In this document: positions 53,452 to 62,697 of the stretch, in pieces
Layout of the letters: every line of letters starts with the position of its first letter
How positions within the stretch are numbered: position 1 is the first letter of the stretch
Source: Glaciecola sp048820975
GTDB taxonomy: Bacteria; Pseudomonadota; Gammaproteobacteria; Enterobacterales; Alteromonadaceae
Direction of reading: 5' to 3'
Length of the DNA stretch: 64,000 nt
Assembly: GCF_048820975.1 (NCBI RefSeq)
Contig: NZ_JBMEUF010000001.1
Span: 2,604,001 to 2,668,000 of the forward strand
Program-made: the position numbers and the translations under genes
The notes under the pieces: generated by a model
Told to the model about the DNA's origin: nothing
Databases searched by the model: none
What the model saw: the letters and a program-made list of their open reading frames with translations, nothing else

Positions 53452-53676
53452 TTAACCAAGACCAACTGCGAACAATAAGTATAGTGCGATACCAACACCG
53501 ATCATCGCGATAGCGTCAATAAGACCCGCTACGATGAACATTTTAACTTGAAGTTGTGGTGCTAGTTCTGGTTGACGAGCAGCAGATTCTAGGAATTTCC
53601 CACCTAGAATACCGAATCCAATAGCGGTACCTAGGGCACCCATACCGATTAGTAGTGCAACTGCGATTGCGATCAT
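53452..53676 (-). CDS. atpE: Fo ATP synthase c subunit
   Basis: A 74-residue c subunit: two hydrophobic helices around the polar loop SAARQPELAP. The ion-binding carboxylate is Asp54 in GLIDAIAMIG, as in E. coli (an Asp rather than Glu). The Na+-binding residues of sodium-type c rings (Gln in helix 1, a Glu-Ser pair in helix 2) are not present, so a proton-driven enzyme is expected. Confidence 0.97.
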   Translation of the reverse strand: MIAIAVALLIGMGALGTAIGFGILGGKFLESAARQPELAPQLQVKMFIVAGLIDAIAMIGVGIALYLLFAVGLG

Positions 53677-53734
53677 TGTGTATCTCCGATTTTAAGTTAA
53701 GTTTAAAGTTTAAAAAGTATTACAAAAACTGCTT

Positions 53735-54568
53735 TTAGTGGTCTTCGCTAGCCAAGCTCAAGTACACAATGGTCAACATCATGAATATAAAGGCTTGTAG
53801 TGGAAGTACTAAAATATGGAAAACCGCCCACATAAAGTGCAATGGCAACTGCCATAACCCAATAGTTGCGATTAGAATAAATATCAATTCACTTGCATAT
53901 AGGTTACCGAATAAACGTAGTGCTAGTGATAATGGACGCGCAAACAAGGTAACAAGTTCCAAGACTAAGTTAACTGGAATGAAAGCCCAATGATTGAAAG
54001 GCTGTAAGCTCAACTCTTTTGCAAAGCCGCTAATGCCTTTCATTTTAATTGAATAAAAGATGATTAGAACAAATACACCAAGCGCCAAAGCGAGGGTTAA
54101 GTTCAAGTCAGTAGTAGGTACGGCTTTGTTGTATACGTCATGAGGGTCCATGCCAAATGCAACTTGACCAATCCAACCAGAAACAGAAGGAATTACGTCA
54201 ACCGGTATTAAATCCATTAGGTTCATTAACAAGACCCAAACGAAAATAGTTAGTGCTAGTGGAGCAATTAACGCACTTTTACCATGGAAGGTACTGGTTA
54301 CGTTGTCATTCACGAAATCAACAACTAACTCAACGAAAGCTTGCCCTTTAGAAGGTACGCCTGTGGTTGCTTTTGCTGCCGTGCGACGGAAAAGATAAAG
54401 AAATAAGATACCCAAGCCAATTGACCAAGCCATTGTATCAACGTGAACAGCCCAAAACCCTGCCTCAGAACATGCTTTGTTGAAAGCGACTTCGCCGTCA
54501 ACCATACAAGCTGTTGCATTGGTTAAATGGTGTTGGATATATTCAGTAGTAGTATATTCAGATGCCAT
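53735..54568 (-). CDS. atpB: Fo ATP synthase a subunit
   Basis: About 277 residues from the ATG at 54568 (MASEYTTTEYIQHHLTNA), which matches the usual start; the longer frame to 54667 adds a non-conserved stretch. Several transmembrane helices include the conserved LALRLFGNLYASELI with the essential Arg, then FHILVLPLQAFIFMMLTIVY. It forms the proton half-channels with the c ring and follows atpI. Confidence 0.95.
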   Translation of the reverse strand: MASEYTTTEYIQHHLTNATACMVDGEVAFNKACSEAGFWAVHVDTMAWSIGLGILFLYLFRRTAAKATTGVPSKGQAFVELVVDFVNDNVTSTFHGKSALIAPLALTIFVWVLLMNLMDLIPVDVIPSVSGWIGQVAFGMDPHDVYNKAVPTTDLNLTLALALGVFVLIIFYSIKMKGISGFAKELSLQPFNHWAFIPVNLVLELVTLFARPLSLALRLFGNLYASELIFILIATIGLWQLPLHFMWAVFHILVLPLQAFIFMMLTIVYLSLASEDH

Positions 54569-54763
54569 TGTTAAACCTAAAGTGTGTAATTTAAAATCTT
54601 TGCATGTTCGTGTTGCATTTGCATTACGACATTTGGCGTAATACTTGCTTGAGTTAACAATGCGCAATGCACTGTATTCTGAAATCCAACAATTAAATGG
54701 CTATTTACAAAAGCCAAATCCTCACAACGCAGGGAAATCCTGCATTCTAAGGATAATTGTTCG

Positions 54764-55138
54764 CTATTTCAGAACGAACATAGCCAGCCATTGGCTGACC
54801 ATTATTGTTGCGTATGCACCTAAAAGAGGCAAAGGGTGCGCATTAAACTGAGAAAACGCAACAATAAATAAAACACTCGTCAGGATGAGTTTTATCTTCA
54901 TTCCTTGACTTAAACTTTGCGCAACCAAGTTATTTTTAGTTGCACCGGCGTATCGGAACACCCAATACGCAAATATGCTATGCGGTATAACAAAACTTAT
55001 ACATCCAAGTAACACAGCATAAAGAATACTTGTGTTGAATACTAGTGCCAAAATGCATAACAAAAGGCTCGTAAAGATTTGAACTACAATACCTTTTAGC
55101 GCTAGTACTCTACCTGTGCTGGCTAAACCATTATTCAT
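54764..55138 (-). CDS. atpI: ATP synthase-associated protein AtpI
   Basis: A small membrane protein with four helices in the AtpI position at the head of the operon. The ATG at 55138 (MNNGLASTGRVLALKGI) follows an AGG and leaves a 36-nt leader from the predicted promoter. The ATG nine codons earlier (55165) would leave only about 9 nt. It has the conserved FVIPHSIFAYWVFRY segment. AtpI is a c-ring assembly or Mg2+-uptake factor, not a structural subunit. Confidence 0.85.
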   Translation of the reverse strand: MNNGLASTGRVLALKGIVVQIFTSLLLCILALVFNTSILYAVLLGCISFVIPHSIFAYWVFRYAGATKNNLVAQSLSQGMKIKLILTSVLFIVAFSQFNAHPLPLLGAYATIMVSQWLAMFVLK

Positions 55139-55180
55139 ATTAAAAAACCTAATGGTAATACCCATTCAAAAAGCGGAAGA

Positions 55181-55208
55181 AGTATACTGTTTAACAAGAA
55201 AAATTCAA
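55181..55208 (-). promoter_or_regulatory. Predicted sigma-70 promoter of the atp operon
   Basis: Minus strand: -35 TTGAAT (55203-55208), a 16-bp spacer and -10 TATACT (55181-55186). The predicted start near 55174 lies just before the atpI coding region. It is in the 180-nt gap after parB, so atp genes need not depend on the parAB promoter. Confidence 0.55.
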
Positions 55209-55345
55209 CTATAAACATCAATTATAGCTTTTATTTTCAGTATTCCCCCAGCCGATACAACTACCTTCGTAAAGGTAAATTTACTTACCCAAATATTAAT
55301 TAGATTTGCGAAAATAATTATTCACTCGGCATTAAGGGGTTTGAG

Positions 55346-56254
55346 TTACTCCGCCATGCCGATTTTGGCTAAAATTCCATCTAATTGTTCTAAATCGTTA
55401 AAATTAATCACCATTTTGCCCTTGCCTTTGGCGTTATGGTCAATTTTTACTTGCGTGCCTAAAGTATCACCTAGTTTACTTTGCAAACGCGCTACATCAG
55501 GATCTTCTACTTTTTGCTTTTTATCTGTTTCCGCTGTGCTTGTTTGCATAGCCTTTTTCACTAGCGCTTCGGTTTGACGAACGGTCATTCCTTGTTCAGC
55601 TACCTGATTCGCTAAGCTTGATTGTAGTTCGTTATCAATAGCTAAAAGAGCTCGGGCGTGGCCCATTTCAATATCACCATGCTCAAGTAGTCTTTTAACT
55701 GAATCTTGCAAACCGTTTAGGCGCAAAAGATTGGTAACCGTAGTACGAGATTTACCCACGGCATCGGCAACTTGTTGATGAGTTAGGTTAAATTCAACCA
55801 TTAAACGATCTAATGCTTGGGCTTCTTCCATGGCATTTAAATCTTCACGCTGAATATTTTCAATTAGCGCAATTGCAACTGCGGCGTCATCAGGAATAGG
55901 CTTAACCAGGCAAGGTACAACATCAAGTTGCGCTATTTGCGCAGCTCGCCAGCGACGCTCACCTGCAATAATTTCATATTTGTTGTCATCAATAGGCCTA
56001 ACAACAATGGGTTGAATAATCCCTTGAGAACGAATAGATGCGGCTAGTTCTTCAAGCGCTTCATCGGCCATGTCTTTACGTGGCTGATATTTACCGGCTT
56101 GTAAAAATTCAATTGGGATTTTTTTTAGTTCGTTATCAGTTTTGTTTTGGCCAGAATCTTGTGAAGCTAACTCAGCTTCCTTGTCGGCTACGCTTTTGCT
56201 AGTTGCAAGTAGGGCATCTAAACCTCTGCCTAAGCCTTTGTTTCGTGGAGCCAT
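55346..56254 (-). CDS. parB: Chromosome-partitioning protein ParB
   Basis: A 302-residue ParB/Spo0J: N-terminal RNKGLGRGLDALLA, the CTP-binding ParB N-domain (YQPRKDMADEALEELAASIR, GERRWRAAQIAQL), a helix-turn-helix (LTHQQVADAVGKSRTTVTNL) for parS binding, and a C-terminal dimerisation helix. It is cotranscribed with parA, 87 nt upstream, beside oriC as in most bacteria. No intact parS (TGTTNCACGTGAAACA-type) was noticed in the window. Confidence 0.97.
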   Translation of the reverse strand: MAPRNKGLGRGLDALLATSKSVADKEAELASQDSGQNKTDNELKKIPIEFLQAGKYQPRKDMADEALEELAASIRSQGIIQPIVVRPIDDNKYEIIAGERRWRAAQIAQLDVVPCLVKPIPDDAAVAIALIENIQREDLNAMEEAQALDRLMVEFNLTHQQVADAVGKSRTTVTNLLRLNGLQDSVKRLLEHGDIEMGHARALLAIDNELQSSLANQVAEQGMTVRQTEALVKKAMQTSTAETDKKQKVEDPDVARLQSKLGDTLGTQVKIDHNAKGKGKMVINFNDLEQLDGILAKIGMAE

Positions 56255-56341
56255 GTAAAAAAAACCTCTTTTATTATTTTATTTTTGCTTATGTAAGCGA
56301 GTGAAAACAATGCCTGTATGCAACAGCCTTATTTAATTTGT

Positions 56342-57127
56342 TTACGCCGTGGCACTTTCTATTTTCTTTTGCCTGCGTAAAATTTCGCCCGCCAAGGCTA
56401 AATATGCTTTAGCGCCATTTGATGATTTATCGTAGTACATAGCTGGCTCACCAAAACTTGGCGCTTCAGCTAATCTTACATTTCGGGGAATTACAGTACG
56501 ATAAACCTGTTCGCCAAAATAACGTTTCAGCTGTTCTGACACATCATTCGCTAATCTATTTCGAGGGTCGTACATTGTTCGTAGTACGCCTTCAATTTTT
56601 AAACTTGGATTAACCACTGACGCTAACTTTTCAATGGTATCCATTAGGGCTGTTACCCCTTCAAGCGCGTAGTATTCGCACTGCATGGGCACTAAAACTG
56701 AGTCTGAAGCAGCAAGGGCATTCACGGTAAGTTGGTTTAACGAAGGTGGACAATCAATAAAAATGTAATCGTAATCTTGCTTGACTGTATCAAGCGCATT
56801 TCGCAAACGCACTTCACGCGCAAACACTTCCATTAGCTTTATTTCAGCGGCGGTTATATCAGAATTACCTGCAATTAAGTGATATTTACCGGTAGTTTCG
56901 GTAATTATGACCTCCTTAGCCGGTTTTTCGTCAATTAAGAGTTCATAACAGGTATTTTCAACATTGTATTTATCAATGCCGCTCCCCATAGTGGCATTAC
57001 CTTGAGGGTCTAAGTCAATCAGTAATACTCTTCTTTTCGTAGCCGCCATAGATGCCGCAACGTTTACTGCAGTAGTGGTTTTCCCCACTCCGCCTTTCTG
57101 ATTAGCTATTGATATGACTCTCGCCAC
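56342..57127 (-). CDS. parA: Chromosome-partitioning ATPase ParA (Soj)
   Basis: A 261-residue ParA with the deviant Walker A KGGVGKTTT (N-terminal ISIANQKGGVGKTT), Walker A' (LLIDLDPQGNATMG) and Walker B-like YIFIDCPPSLN. It is an ATP-dependent, nucleoid-binding partner of ParB that segregates the origin. It lies 118 nt after rsmG. Confidence 0.97.
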   Translation of the reverse strand: MARVISIANQKGGVGKTTTAVNVAASMAATKRRVLLIDLDPQGNATMGSGIDKYNVENTCYELLIDEKPAKEVIITETTGKYHLIAGNSDITAAEIKLMEVFAREVRLRNALDTVKQDYDYIFIDCPPSLNQLTVNALAASDSVLVPMQCEYYALEGVTALMDTIEKLASVVNPSLKIEGVLRTMYDPRNRLANDVSEQLKRYFGEQVYRTVIPRNVRLAEAPSFGEPAMYYDKSSNGAKAYLALAGEILRRQKKIESATA

Positions 57128-57245
57128 TGGGCATCCTATTTCACAAGTAATTTAGCTTAAGGACACGTTTTAACTAACTGCTTATTAAGCCAGTCAAAAA
57201 TAAAGTAAGTGTTCACTTACTATTACTCACACGTGTTTATTGTTT

Positions 57246-57893
57246 TTATTTAGAAAGGGCTGACTTTAATTTCACTAAATGCCTCTCACCTACTAATGAT
57301 GGTATCAAAAGAGGGATGCTTTGTACTAGTACAAATTCAGCTGGTACTTGATTAATCTCATCTTCGTGAAGCTGCCCTTTGAGGGCTAAAAATTCTCCAT
57401 CACTACCAAGCAAATGCTGGCACCAGTGTAGCATATCGTTTAGGGAAGCAAACGCTCGGCTAAGTACACCGTCAAATAAAATATCTGGTTTAAGATCTTC
57501 AACACGAGTTTGAATAGCCACAACGTTGTCTATTTTTAATTCATGTACGGCTTGCTTAATGAATCTAATTCTTTTTCCTAAAGAATCAATCAAGGTGAAA
57601 TGCATGTTTGGCTGCATAATAGCCAAAGGAATACCAGGTAAGCCTGGGCCTGTGCCTACATCAGCAAAGTTTTTACCGTTTAAAAATGGGCTTACAACAA
57701 TTGAATCAAAAATATGTTTAATCAACATCTCTTTGGGATCACGAACCGAGCTTAAGTTATAAGCTTTATTCCACTTGTTAAGCAGCAACACAAAACCAAT
57801 AAGTTGCGACTTTTGGTGCTCACTTATTGCAAAGTCTAATTGCCTAGCGTGTTTGTCAAACTCAAGGCTAAGTTCGTTCTCAAGTTGATTCAT
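57246..57893 (-). CDS. rsmG: 16S rRNA (guanine527-N7)-methyltransferase RsmG
   Basis: A 215-residue RsmG (GidB): the SAM-binding loop is FADVGTGPGLPGIPLAI, with the conserved NLSSVRDPKEMLIKHIFDS upstream. It methylates G527 of 16S rRNA; loss gives streptomycin resistance in other species. Its start overlaps the mnmG stop by 1 nt, so it is translationally coupled, in the conserved mnmG-rsmG-parA-parB order. Confidence 0.97.
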   Translation of the reverse strand: MNQLENELSLEFDKHARQLDFAISEHQKSQLIGFVLLLNKWNKAYNLSSVRDPKEMLIKHIFDSIVVSPFLNGKNFADVGTGPGLPGIPLAIMQPNMHFTLIDSLGKRIRFIKQAVHELKIDNVVAIQTRVEDLKPDILFDGVLSRAFASLNDMLHWCQHLLGSDGEFLALKGQLHEDEINQVPAEFVLVQSIPLLIPSLVGERHLVKLKSALSK

Positions 57894-59794
57894 TATGCGC
57901 TTTCACGCTCATGTTTAAACAACATATTATGTTTTTTCAAATACACCAACAGCAATGACACGGCAGCAGGTGTTATGCCTGAAATTCTAGAGGCTTTGCC
58001 CAAGGTTTCTGGGCGAGCTTGGCTTAGCTTAGCTACCACTTCGTTACTTAAGCCCGAAATTTTAGAATAGTCAAAATCAAGTGGGATAAGGGCAGTTTCA
58101 TGGCGCTGTGATTTGGCAATATCTTCTTTCTGACGCGAAATGTAGCCTGCATACTTGATTTGAATTTCTACTTGCTCTGCGGTTTTTTCATCTTCTAAGC
58201 CGGGGCCAATTTCTTCAATTTGCATCAATTTTTTGTAGGTCATTTCTGGACGACGAATAATTTCTTCCAAAGAATGCTCTTTGGCAACAGGGCTTTTCAG
58301 CAGAGTATTAAGTTGCTCTGTTGCAGCATGGCCCGGATGAATCCAAGATGTTGCTAAGCGCTGTTTCTCTTTTTCGATGTTTTCCATTTTTTCACTGAAC
58401 ATTGCCCAGCGTTGATCACATACTAAGCCAAGGGCTCTGCCTTGTTCAGTTAGGCGGCTATCAGCGTTATCTTCGCGCAATAGTAAGCGATATTCGGCGC
58501 GGCTAGTAAACATTCTGTAAGGTTCTTTGGTTCCCATGGTGGCCAAATCATCTATTAAAACGCCAACATACGCTTGGTCACGCCCTAAAACAAATGGGTC
58601 TTTTTCTTGTACCTGCAAGGCAGCATTAGTTCCGGCAATTAAGCCTTGAGCACCGGCTTCTTCATAACCCGTAGTGCCATTTATTTGCCCAGCAAAGAAC
58701 AAGCCTTGTATAAATTTAGTTTCCAAGGTTTGCTTTAGGTCGCGCGGATCAAAAAAGTCATACTCAATGGCGTAACCAGGGCGAATAATATGCGCGTTTT
58801 CAAACCCTTTAATTGAGCGTACTAAGCCCATTTGAACATCAAACGGTAAACTTGTTGAAATTCCGTTTGGATAAACTTCAATACTGTTAAGACCTTCAGG
58901 CTCTACGAATATTTGATGCGAGGTTTTATCAGCAAATCTAACAATTTTATCTTCAATAGAAGGGCAGTAACGAGGGCCAACACCTTCAATAACGCCAGTA
59001 TACATGGGCGATCTATCTAAACCAGAGCGAATAATATCGTGGGTTTTTTCGTTTGTGTGCGTAATGTAGCAAGATATTTGTTCAGGATGATCTGAACGTT
59101 TACCCATAAACGAAAATACAGGTAGTGGTGAATCACCCGCTTGTTCTTGCATAACTGAATAATCAAGGCTTCTTGCGTCTAAGCGAGCAGGGGTACCGGT
59201 TTTTAAACGATCAACTCTAAACGGTAATGCGCGTAAACGTTCTGCTAGAGCAATAGATGGTGGATCACCAGCTCTACCACCTTTGTAGTTTTCAAGGCCT
59301 ATGTGAATAGTACCACCTAAGAACGTTCCTACCGTTAATACAACTGTTTTAGCTTTAAATTTTAAACCCATTTGAGTAACAACACCGCATACTCTTTCGT
59401 TTTCAACAATTAGGTCATCACACGATTGTTGGAACAGGGTTAAATTTTCTTGTTGTTCTAGCATTTGGCGCACAGCTATTCGATACAAAGTTCGATCTGC
59501 TTGCGCGCGAGTAGCCCTTACAGCTGGGCCTTTTGAAGAGTTTAGTGTTCTAAATTGAATACCGGCTTTGTCAATTGCTTTACCCATAACACCACCAAGG
59601 GCATCAATTTCTTTTACTAAATGGCCTTTACCAATACCACCAATAGCAGGGTTACACGACATTTGACCTAAGGTTTCAATACTGTGCGTTAATAAAAGTG
59701 TTTTTGCACCCATACGTGCAGAAGCCATTGCTGCTTCTGTTCCTGCATGACCACCACCTACAACAATGACATCAAAATCTTGTTGATAAAACAT
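57893..59794 (-). CDS. mnmG: tRNA uridine 5-carboxymethylaminomethyl modification enzyme MnmG
   Basis: A 633-residue MnmG (GidA): N-terminal FAD site VVGGGHAGTEAAMASARMG, GQMSCNPAIGGIGKGH, GTFLGGTIHIG and a C-terminal tRNA-binding region. With MnmE it modifies U34 of tRNAs. It is the first gene leftward of the putative origin, as in E. coli. The start ATG at 59794 is followed by the standard MFYQQDFDVIVVGGG. Confidence 0.98.
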   Translation of the reverse strand: MFYQQDFDVIVVGGGHAGTEAAMASARMGAKTLLLTHSIETLGQMSCNPAIGGIGKGHLVKEIDALGGVMGKAIDKAGIQFRTLNSSKGPAVRATRAQADRTLYRIAVRQMLEQQENLTLFQQSCDDLIVENERVCGVVTQMGLKFKAKTVVLTVGTFLGGTIHIGLENYKGGRAGDPPSIALAERLRALPFRVDRLKTGTPARLDARSLDYSVMQEQAGDSPLPVFSFMGKRSDHPEQISCYITHTNEKTHDIIRSGLDRSPMYTGVIEGVGPRYCPSIEDKIVRFADKTSHQIFVEPEGLNSIEVYPNGISTSLPFDVQMGLVRSIKGFENAHIIRPGYAIEYDFFDPRDLKQTLETKFIQGLFFAGQINGTTGYEEAGAQGLIAGTNAALQVQEKDPFVLGRDQAYVGVLIDDLATMGTKEPYRMFTSRAEYRLLLREDNADSRLTEQGRALGLVCDQRWAMFSEKMENIEKEKQRLATSWIHPGHAATEQLNTLLKSPVAKEHSLEEIIRRPEMTYKKLMQIEEIGPGLEDEKTAEQVEIQIKYAGYISRQKEDIAKSQRHETALIPLDFDYSKISGLSNEVVAKLSQARPETLGKASRISGITPAAVSLLLVYLKKHNMLFKHERESA

Positions 59795-59956
59795 CTAATA
59801 GAACCTCGATCAAAAAAACTATTTACGCTTTTGAGTTTTTAGCTAGCCTCAAAAAAAGGTCGCATATTGTATATGAAGTTTGTTTTTTTTGAAATGCTTA
59901 TTTTTTCACCATGGAAAACGTAAAAACACCTCAAAAGTTAAAACATCCTCCGCTTT

Positions 59957-60236
59957 ATAATTATATCTTTTTATATAGAGATCTTTATTACTATTATTAT
60001 TAAGCAAGCGCTTTTCTGTTAATAAGGCTATTTTCGCTAGTAAATTCATTAGCTTACGGAACTTTTAATTTATGTATAAGCAAGATCATAAGGCGGTATA
60101 AATTGAGGATAAGTAGGCGAGTTATGCACAGCTTAAATTTTAACCAATCTTATTCTCAGTTAAAGCACGGTTTGATCACAGTTTATACATAAAGTTATCC
60201 ACAATTGTGATCTTATTATGGGTAAGTTGTGGATAA
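59957..60236. other. oriC: Putative chromosomal replication origin oriC
   Basis: Perfect DnaA boxes: TTATGCACA (60122-60130), TTATCCACA (60195-60203) and TTATCCACA on the minus strand (TGTGGATAA at 60228-60236). One-mismatch boxes: TATGTATAA (60071-60079, minus), TGAGGATAA (60104-60112, minus) and TTATACATA (60183-60191). Dam GATC sites are at 59980, 60084, 60174 and 60209. An AT-rich segment at about 59957-60003 would be the unwinding element. It sits beside mnmG, the classical location in gammaproteobacteria. Confidence 0.88.
59985..60002 (-). other. DnaA-trio-like triplet run / AT-rich unwinding element
   Basis: The minus strand reads TAATAATAATAGTAATAA, six consecutive TA[A/G] triplets, next to GATC and the AT-rich segment. 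This pattern resembles the trio motifs described for DnaA loading on single-stranded DNA. Its orientation relative to the DnaA boxes (about 70-250 nt away) was not proven to be productive. Confidence 0.5.
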
Positions 60237-60429
60237 TATGGTGAGTAAATAGATAGACCATCAACACAGCGCCTGCTTTTAAAGATGTGCTCTAATAAAA
60301 GAAACTTATCCCGTCCAATTGACGAATTGATTGCTGAAATAATTCAAAATTGCCTGTAACTAGTCGATATAAACTTTAGTACACACAAAATTAGCACAGC
60401 CACCCCATAAAATAGGTCAATTTTCTTAG

Positions 60430-62697
60430 ATGATGAGAGCAGAAAATATCAATAATGGAAGGAATCCTATAGCAAATTTCTTTATTGAAGCTCGTAATTC
60501 TAAATATTTATCTATTGTAAATATTACCAGCGTTATTTATACCATCGTGCTTATTCTGACCTTTATTGATGTTTACGGTGAAATACCCAAGTTAATTTTG
60601 GTCGCTCATGCATTAGGCCTAATAGTTATTTGGGCTAATCTAATTCTGCTTTATAAAACCAATAACGTGCCACGAGCAGCTGGTGTTATGTTGTTTTGCA
60701 TGTTGATTATTCACCTTATTAACATATCAATTGTGGGGGGGATTACTAACCCACATTTTGCGTGGATATTCCTATTCCCCATTTTAGCGGGCAGCACCTT
60801 AGGCTGGCGCGGGCAAATATTCTTCTATGCTTTGTGTTTATTGGGAACTGTGTACTACGCGGTTTTTCAAGAAAGCATTAATGTGTTGTCTCAAAACGAG
60901 AATATAAGTTATACGTTTTTTACTCGTTTCATGTGCTTAACCGTTTTTACGCTTGTTATGTTTATTTATTACTTCACCTTAAAAGAGAAGATGGAGCACT
61001 TACAATATGCCCTAAACAAGGCTTCTTTTGAAAGTGACTTGTTTTTAGGGGTATTCAATACCAATGCACAAAGTGTATTTTTAATAGATGAATCAGGTTA
61101 TATAGAGCGCGCAAATTCGAAAGCCCATACTTGTTTTGGCTTTGCTGACAACGAATTAAACAAACTGCCTTTTATAGATATTTGCCAAACCGGGCTGCAC
61201 AGTATCTCTTTGCTATTGCTAGGAGAAAAGTATCAAGACAACACTGGCATTAAAACATCAGAAAATGAGATTAAACTTACAACAAATAACGGTGATTCTT
61301 TATGGGTTGAGTGGACATCATTACGAATTTTAGATGATAAAGAACGTGCTCACACACTTATTACGATGGAAGATATAAGTGATAGAAAAAATCACGAGTC
61401 TGAATTATCGTATTTAGCACGATACGACCAACTAACTCGTTTACCTAATCGTTTGTCTATTCATGAAAAATTAAACGCTATGATTGAAAAGTCTATGCGT
61501 GAAAAAACAGAATTTGCAGTAGTGTTTTTTGATTTAGATAAGTTTAAAAATGTAAATGACGTACAAGGTCATCAAACTGGTGATAAGGTGCTTAAGGCCG
61601 TTGCCCAGCGCATGCAAACTCATAAATCTAAAAATGACATAGTTGCTCGCTTAGGGGGTGACGAGTTTGTATTGCTAATTGAAAATGTTCATTCTTCAAA
61701 ACAAGTTACTGACACCGTAGAGCAAATGCAAAGTAGTATTTGTGAAGCTATTTCCGACAATGGCAATGAATATTATGTAGGAGCCAGCGCCGGTATAGCG
61801 CTATACCCCAATGATGCAAATACGCCTGATGATCTTTTACAAAAGGCTGATATTGCTATGTATAAAGCTAAATCAGATGCCCGGGGACAGTACGAATTTT
61901 ATAGCACAGAACATGACGATATAATTAAGCGACAAATTAAACTAGGCAGTGAACTTAATTTTGCCATTGAACGCGACGAACTGAGCTTATTATTCCAAGC
62001 TATTTACGACATAAAAGGAAATATTACTGGCGCGGAAGCGTTAATACGTTGGAAAAACGACGAATTTGGTAAAGTATTTCCTGATGAATTTATTCCAATT
62101 AGTGAAGATAATGGTCTAATTGTTCCTATTGGATTGTGGGTATTAGACGAGTCATGTCGAATTCTAAAGAGGTGGCACAACATGGGCTTTACGAATCTTG
62201 TTATGTCAGTAAATGTGTCTTATAGGCAAATTAACAGCTCTGATATGGTGAATGAAGTAACCCGTATACTTGATAAATACGAATTGAGTGGTGAGTCGCT
62301 CATTATTGAACTAACCGAACGTGTTTTTGCCGATGACTTGGCTTTGGTTCAGTCTAATATTGAGCAATTTTCAGCGATGGGCGTGAAGACAGCCGTTGAT
62401 GACTTTGGTGTAGGTTACAGTAGTTTAAGTTATTTGAAGAAAACCAAATTCAGTGCAATTAAAATTGACCGCAGTTTTATTAAAGATATAGAAACAAACG
62501 TGGCATCACGTAAGCTATGTGCGGCCATAGCATCAATGGCCGATGGTTTAGGTTTAAGCGTAACGGCTGAAGGCGTTGAAACCGAAGCACACTTACGCAT
62601 CTTAAAAGAAATGAATATAGATAAATACCAAGGCTATTTGATGTCAAAACCTATTAGTTATGAACAGTTCAACAGGCTTCTTGGTATTCAAGATTAA
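60430..62697 (+). CDS. Membrane-bound PAS-GGDEF-EAL c-di-GMP protein
   Basis: A 755-residue protein: about six transmembrane helices (residues 30-185), a PAS-like domain (about 205-320, IDESGYIERANS and VEWTSLRILDDK), a GGDEF domain with intact GGDEF (409-413), and an EAL domain with intact EAL (536-538), VNVSYRQ, ELTERVF, DDFGVGYSSL, KIDRSFI and AEGVE. Both catalytic domains look competent. The RxxD inhibitory site preceding GGDEF is absent (Ser at 400). It should make and/or degrade c-di-GMP in response to an envelope or redox signal. It starts about 190 nt from the last DnaA box. Confidence 0.92.
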   Translation: MMRAENINNGRNPIANFFIEARNSKYLSIVNITSVIYTIVLILTFIDVYGEIPKLILVAHALGLIVIWANLILLYKTNNVPRAAGVMLFCMLIIHLINISIVGGITNPHFAWIFLFPILAGSTLGWRGQIFFYALCLLGTVYYAVFQESINVLSQNENISYTFFTRFMCLTVFTLVMFIYYFTLKEKMEHLQYALNKASFESDLFLGVFNTNAQSVFLIDESGYIERANSKAHTCFGFADNELNKLPFIDICQTGLHSISLLLLGEKYQDNTGIKTSENEIKLTTNNGDSLWVEWTSLRILDDKERAHTLITMEDISDRKNHESELSYLARYDQLTRLPNRLSIHEKLNAMIEKSMREKTEFAVVFFDLDKFKNVNDVQGHQTGDKVLKAVAQRMQTHKSKNDIVARLGGDEFVLLIENVHSSKQVTDTVEQMQSSICEAISDNGNEYYVGASAGIALYPNDANTPDDLLQKADIAMYKAKSDARGQYEFYSTEHDDIIKRQIKLGSELNFAIERDELSLLFQAIYDIKGNITGAEALIRWKNDEFGKVFPDEFIPISEDNGLIVPIGLWVLDESCRILKRWHNMGFTNLVMSVNVSYRQINSSDMVNEVTRILDKYELSGESLIIELTERVFADDLALVQSNIEQFSAMGVKTAVDDFGVGYSSLSYLKKTKFSAIKIDRSFIKDIETNVASRKLCAAIASMADGLGLSVTAEGVETEAHLRILKEMNIDKYQGYLMSKPISYEQFNRLLGIQD

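Larger units (their letters stand above)
59795..60429. other. Origin-containing intergenic region
   Basis: This 635-nt AT-rich, gene-free stretch between mnmG and the GGDEF-EAL gene holds the putative oriC (DnaA boxes, GATC sites, DUE). The first 100 nt after 59794 presumably carries the mnmG promoter, and the last 130 nt the promoter of the GGDEF-EAL gene. Confidence 0.8.

Noticed and set aside
53452..53676. Sodium-dependent ATP synthase
   Set aside because: The c subunit has the proton-type Asp and lacks the Gln and Glu-Ser ligand set of sodium-type rings.
60305..60313. Additional DnaA box TTATCCCGT
   Set aside because: Two mismatches to the consensus and outside the dense cluster; not counted as a box.
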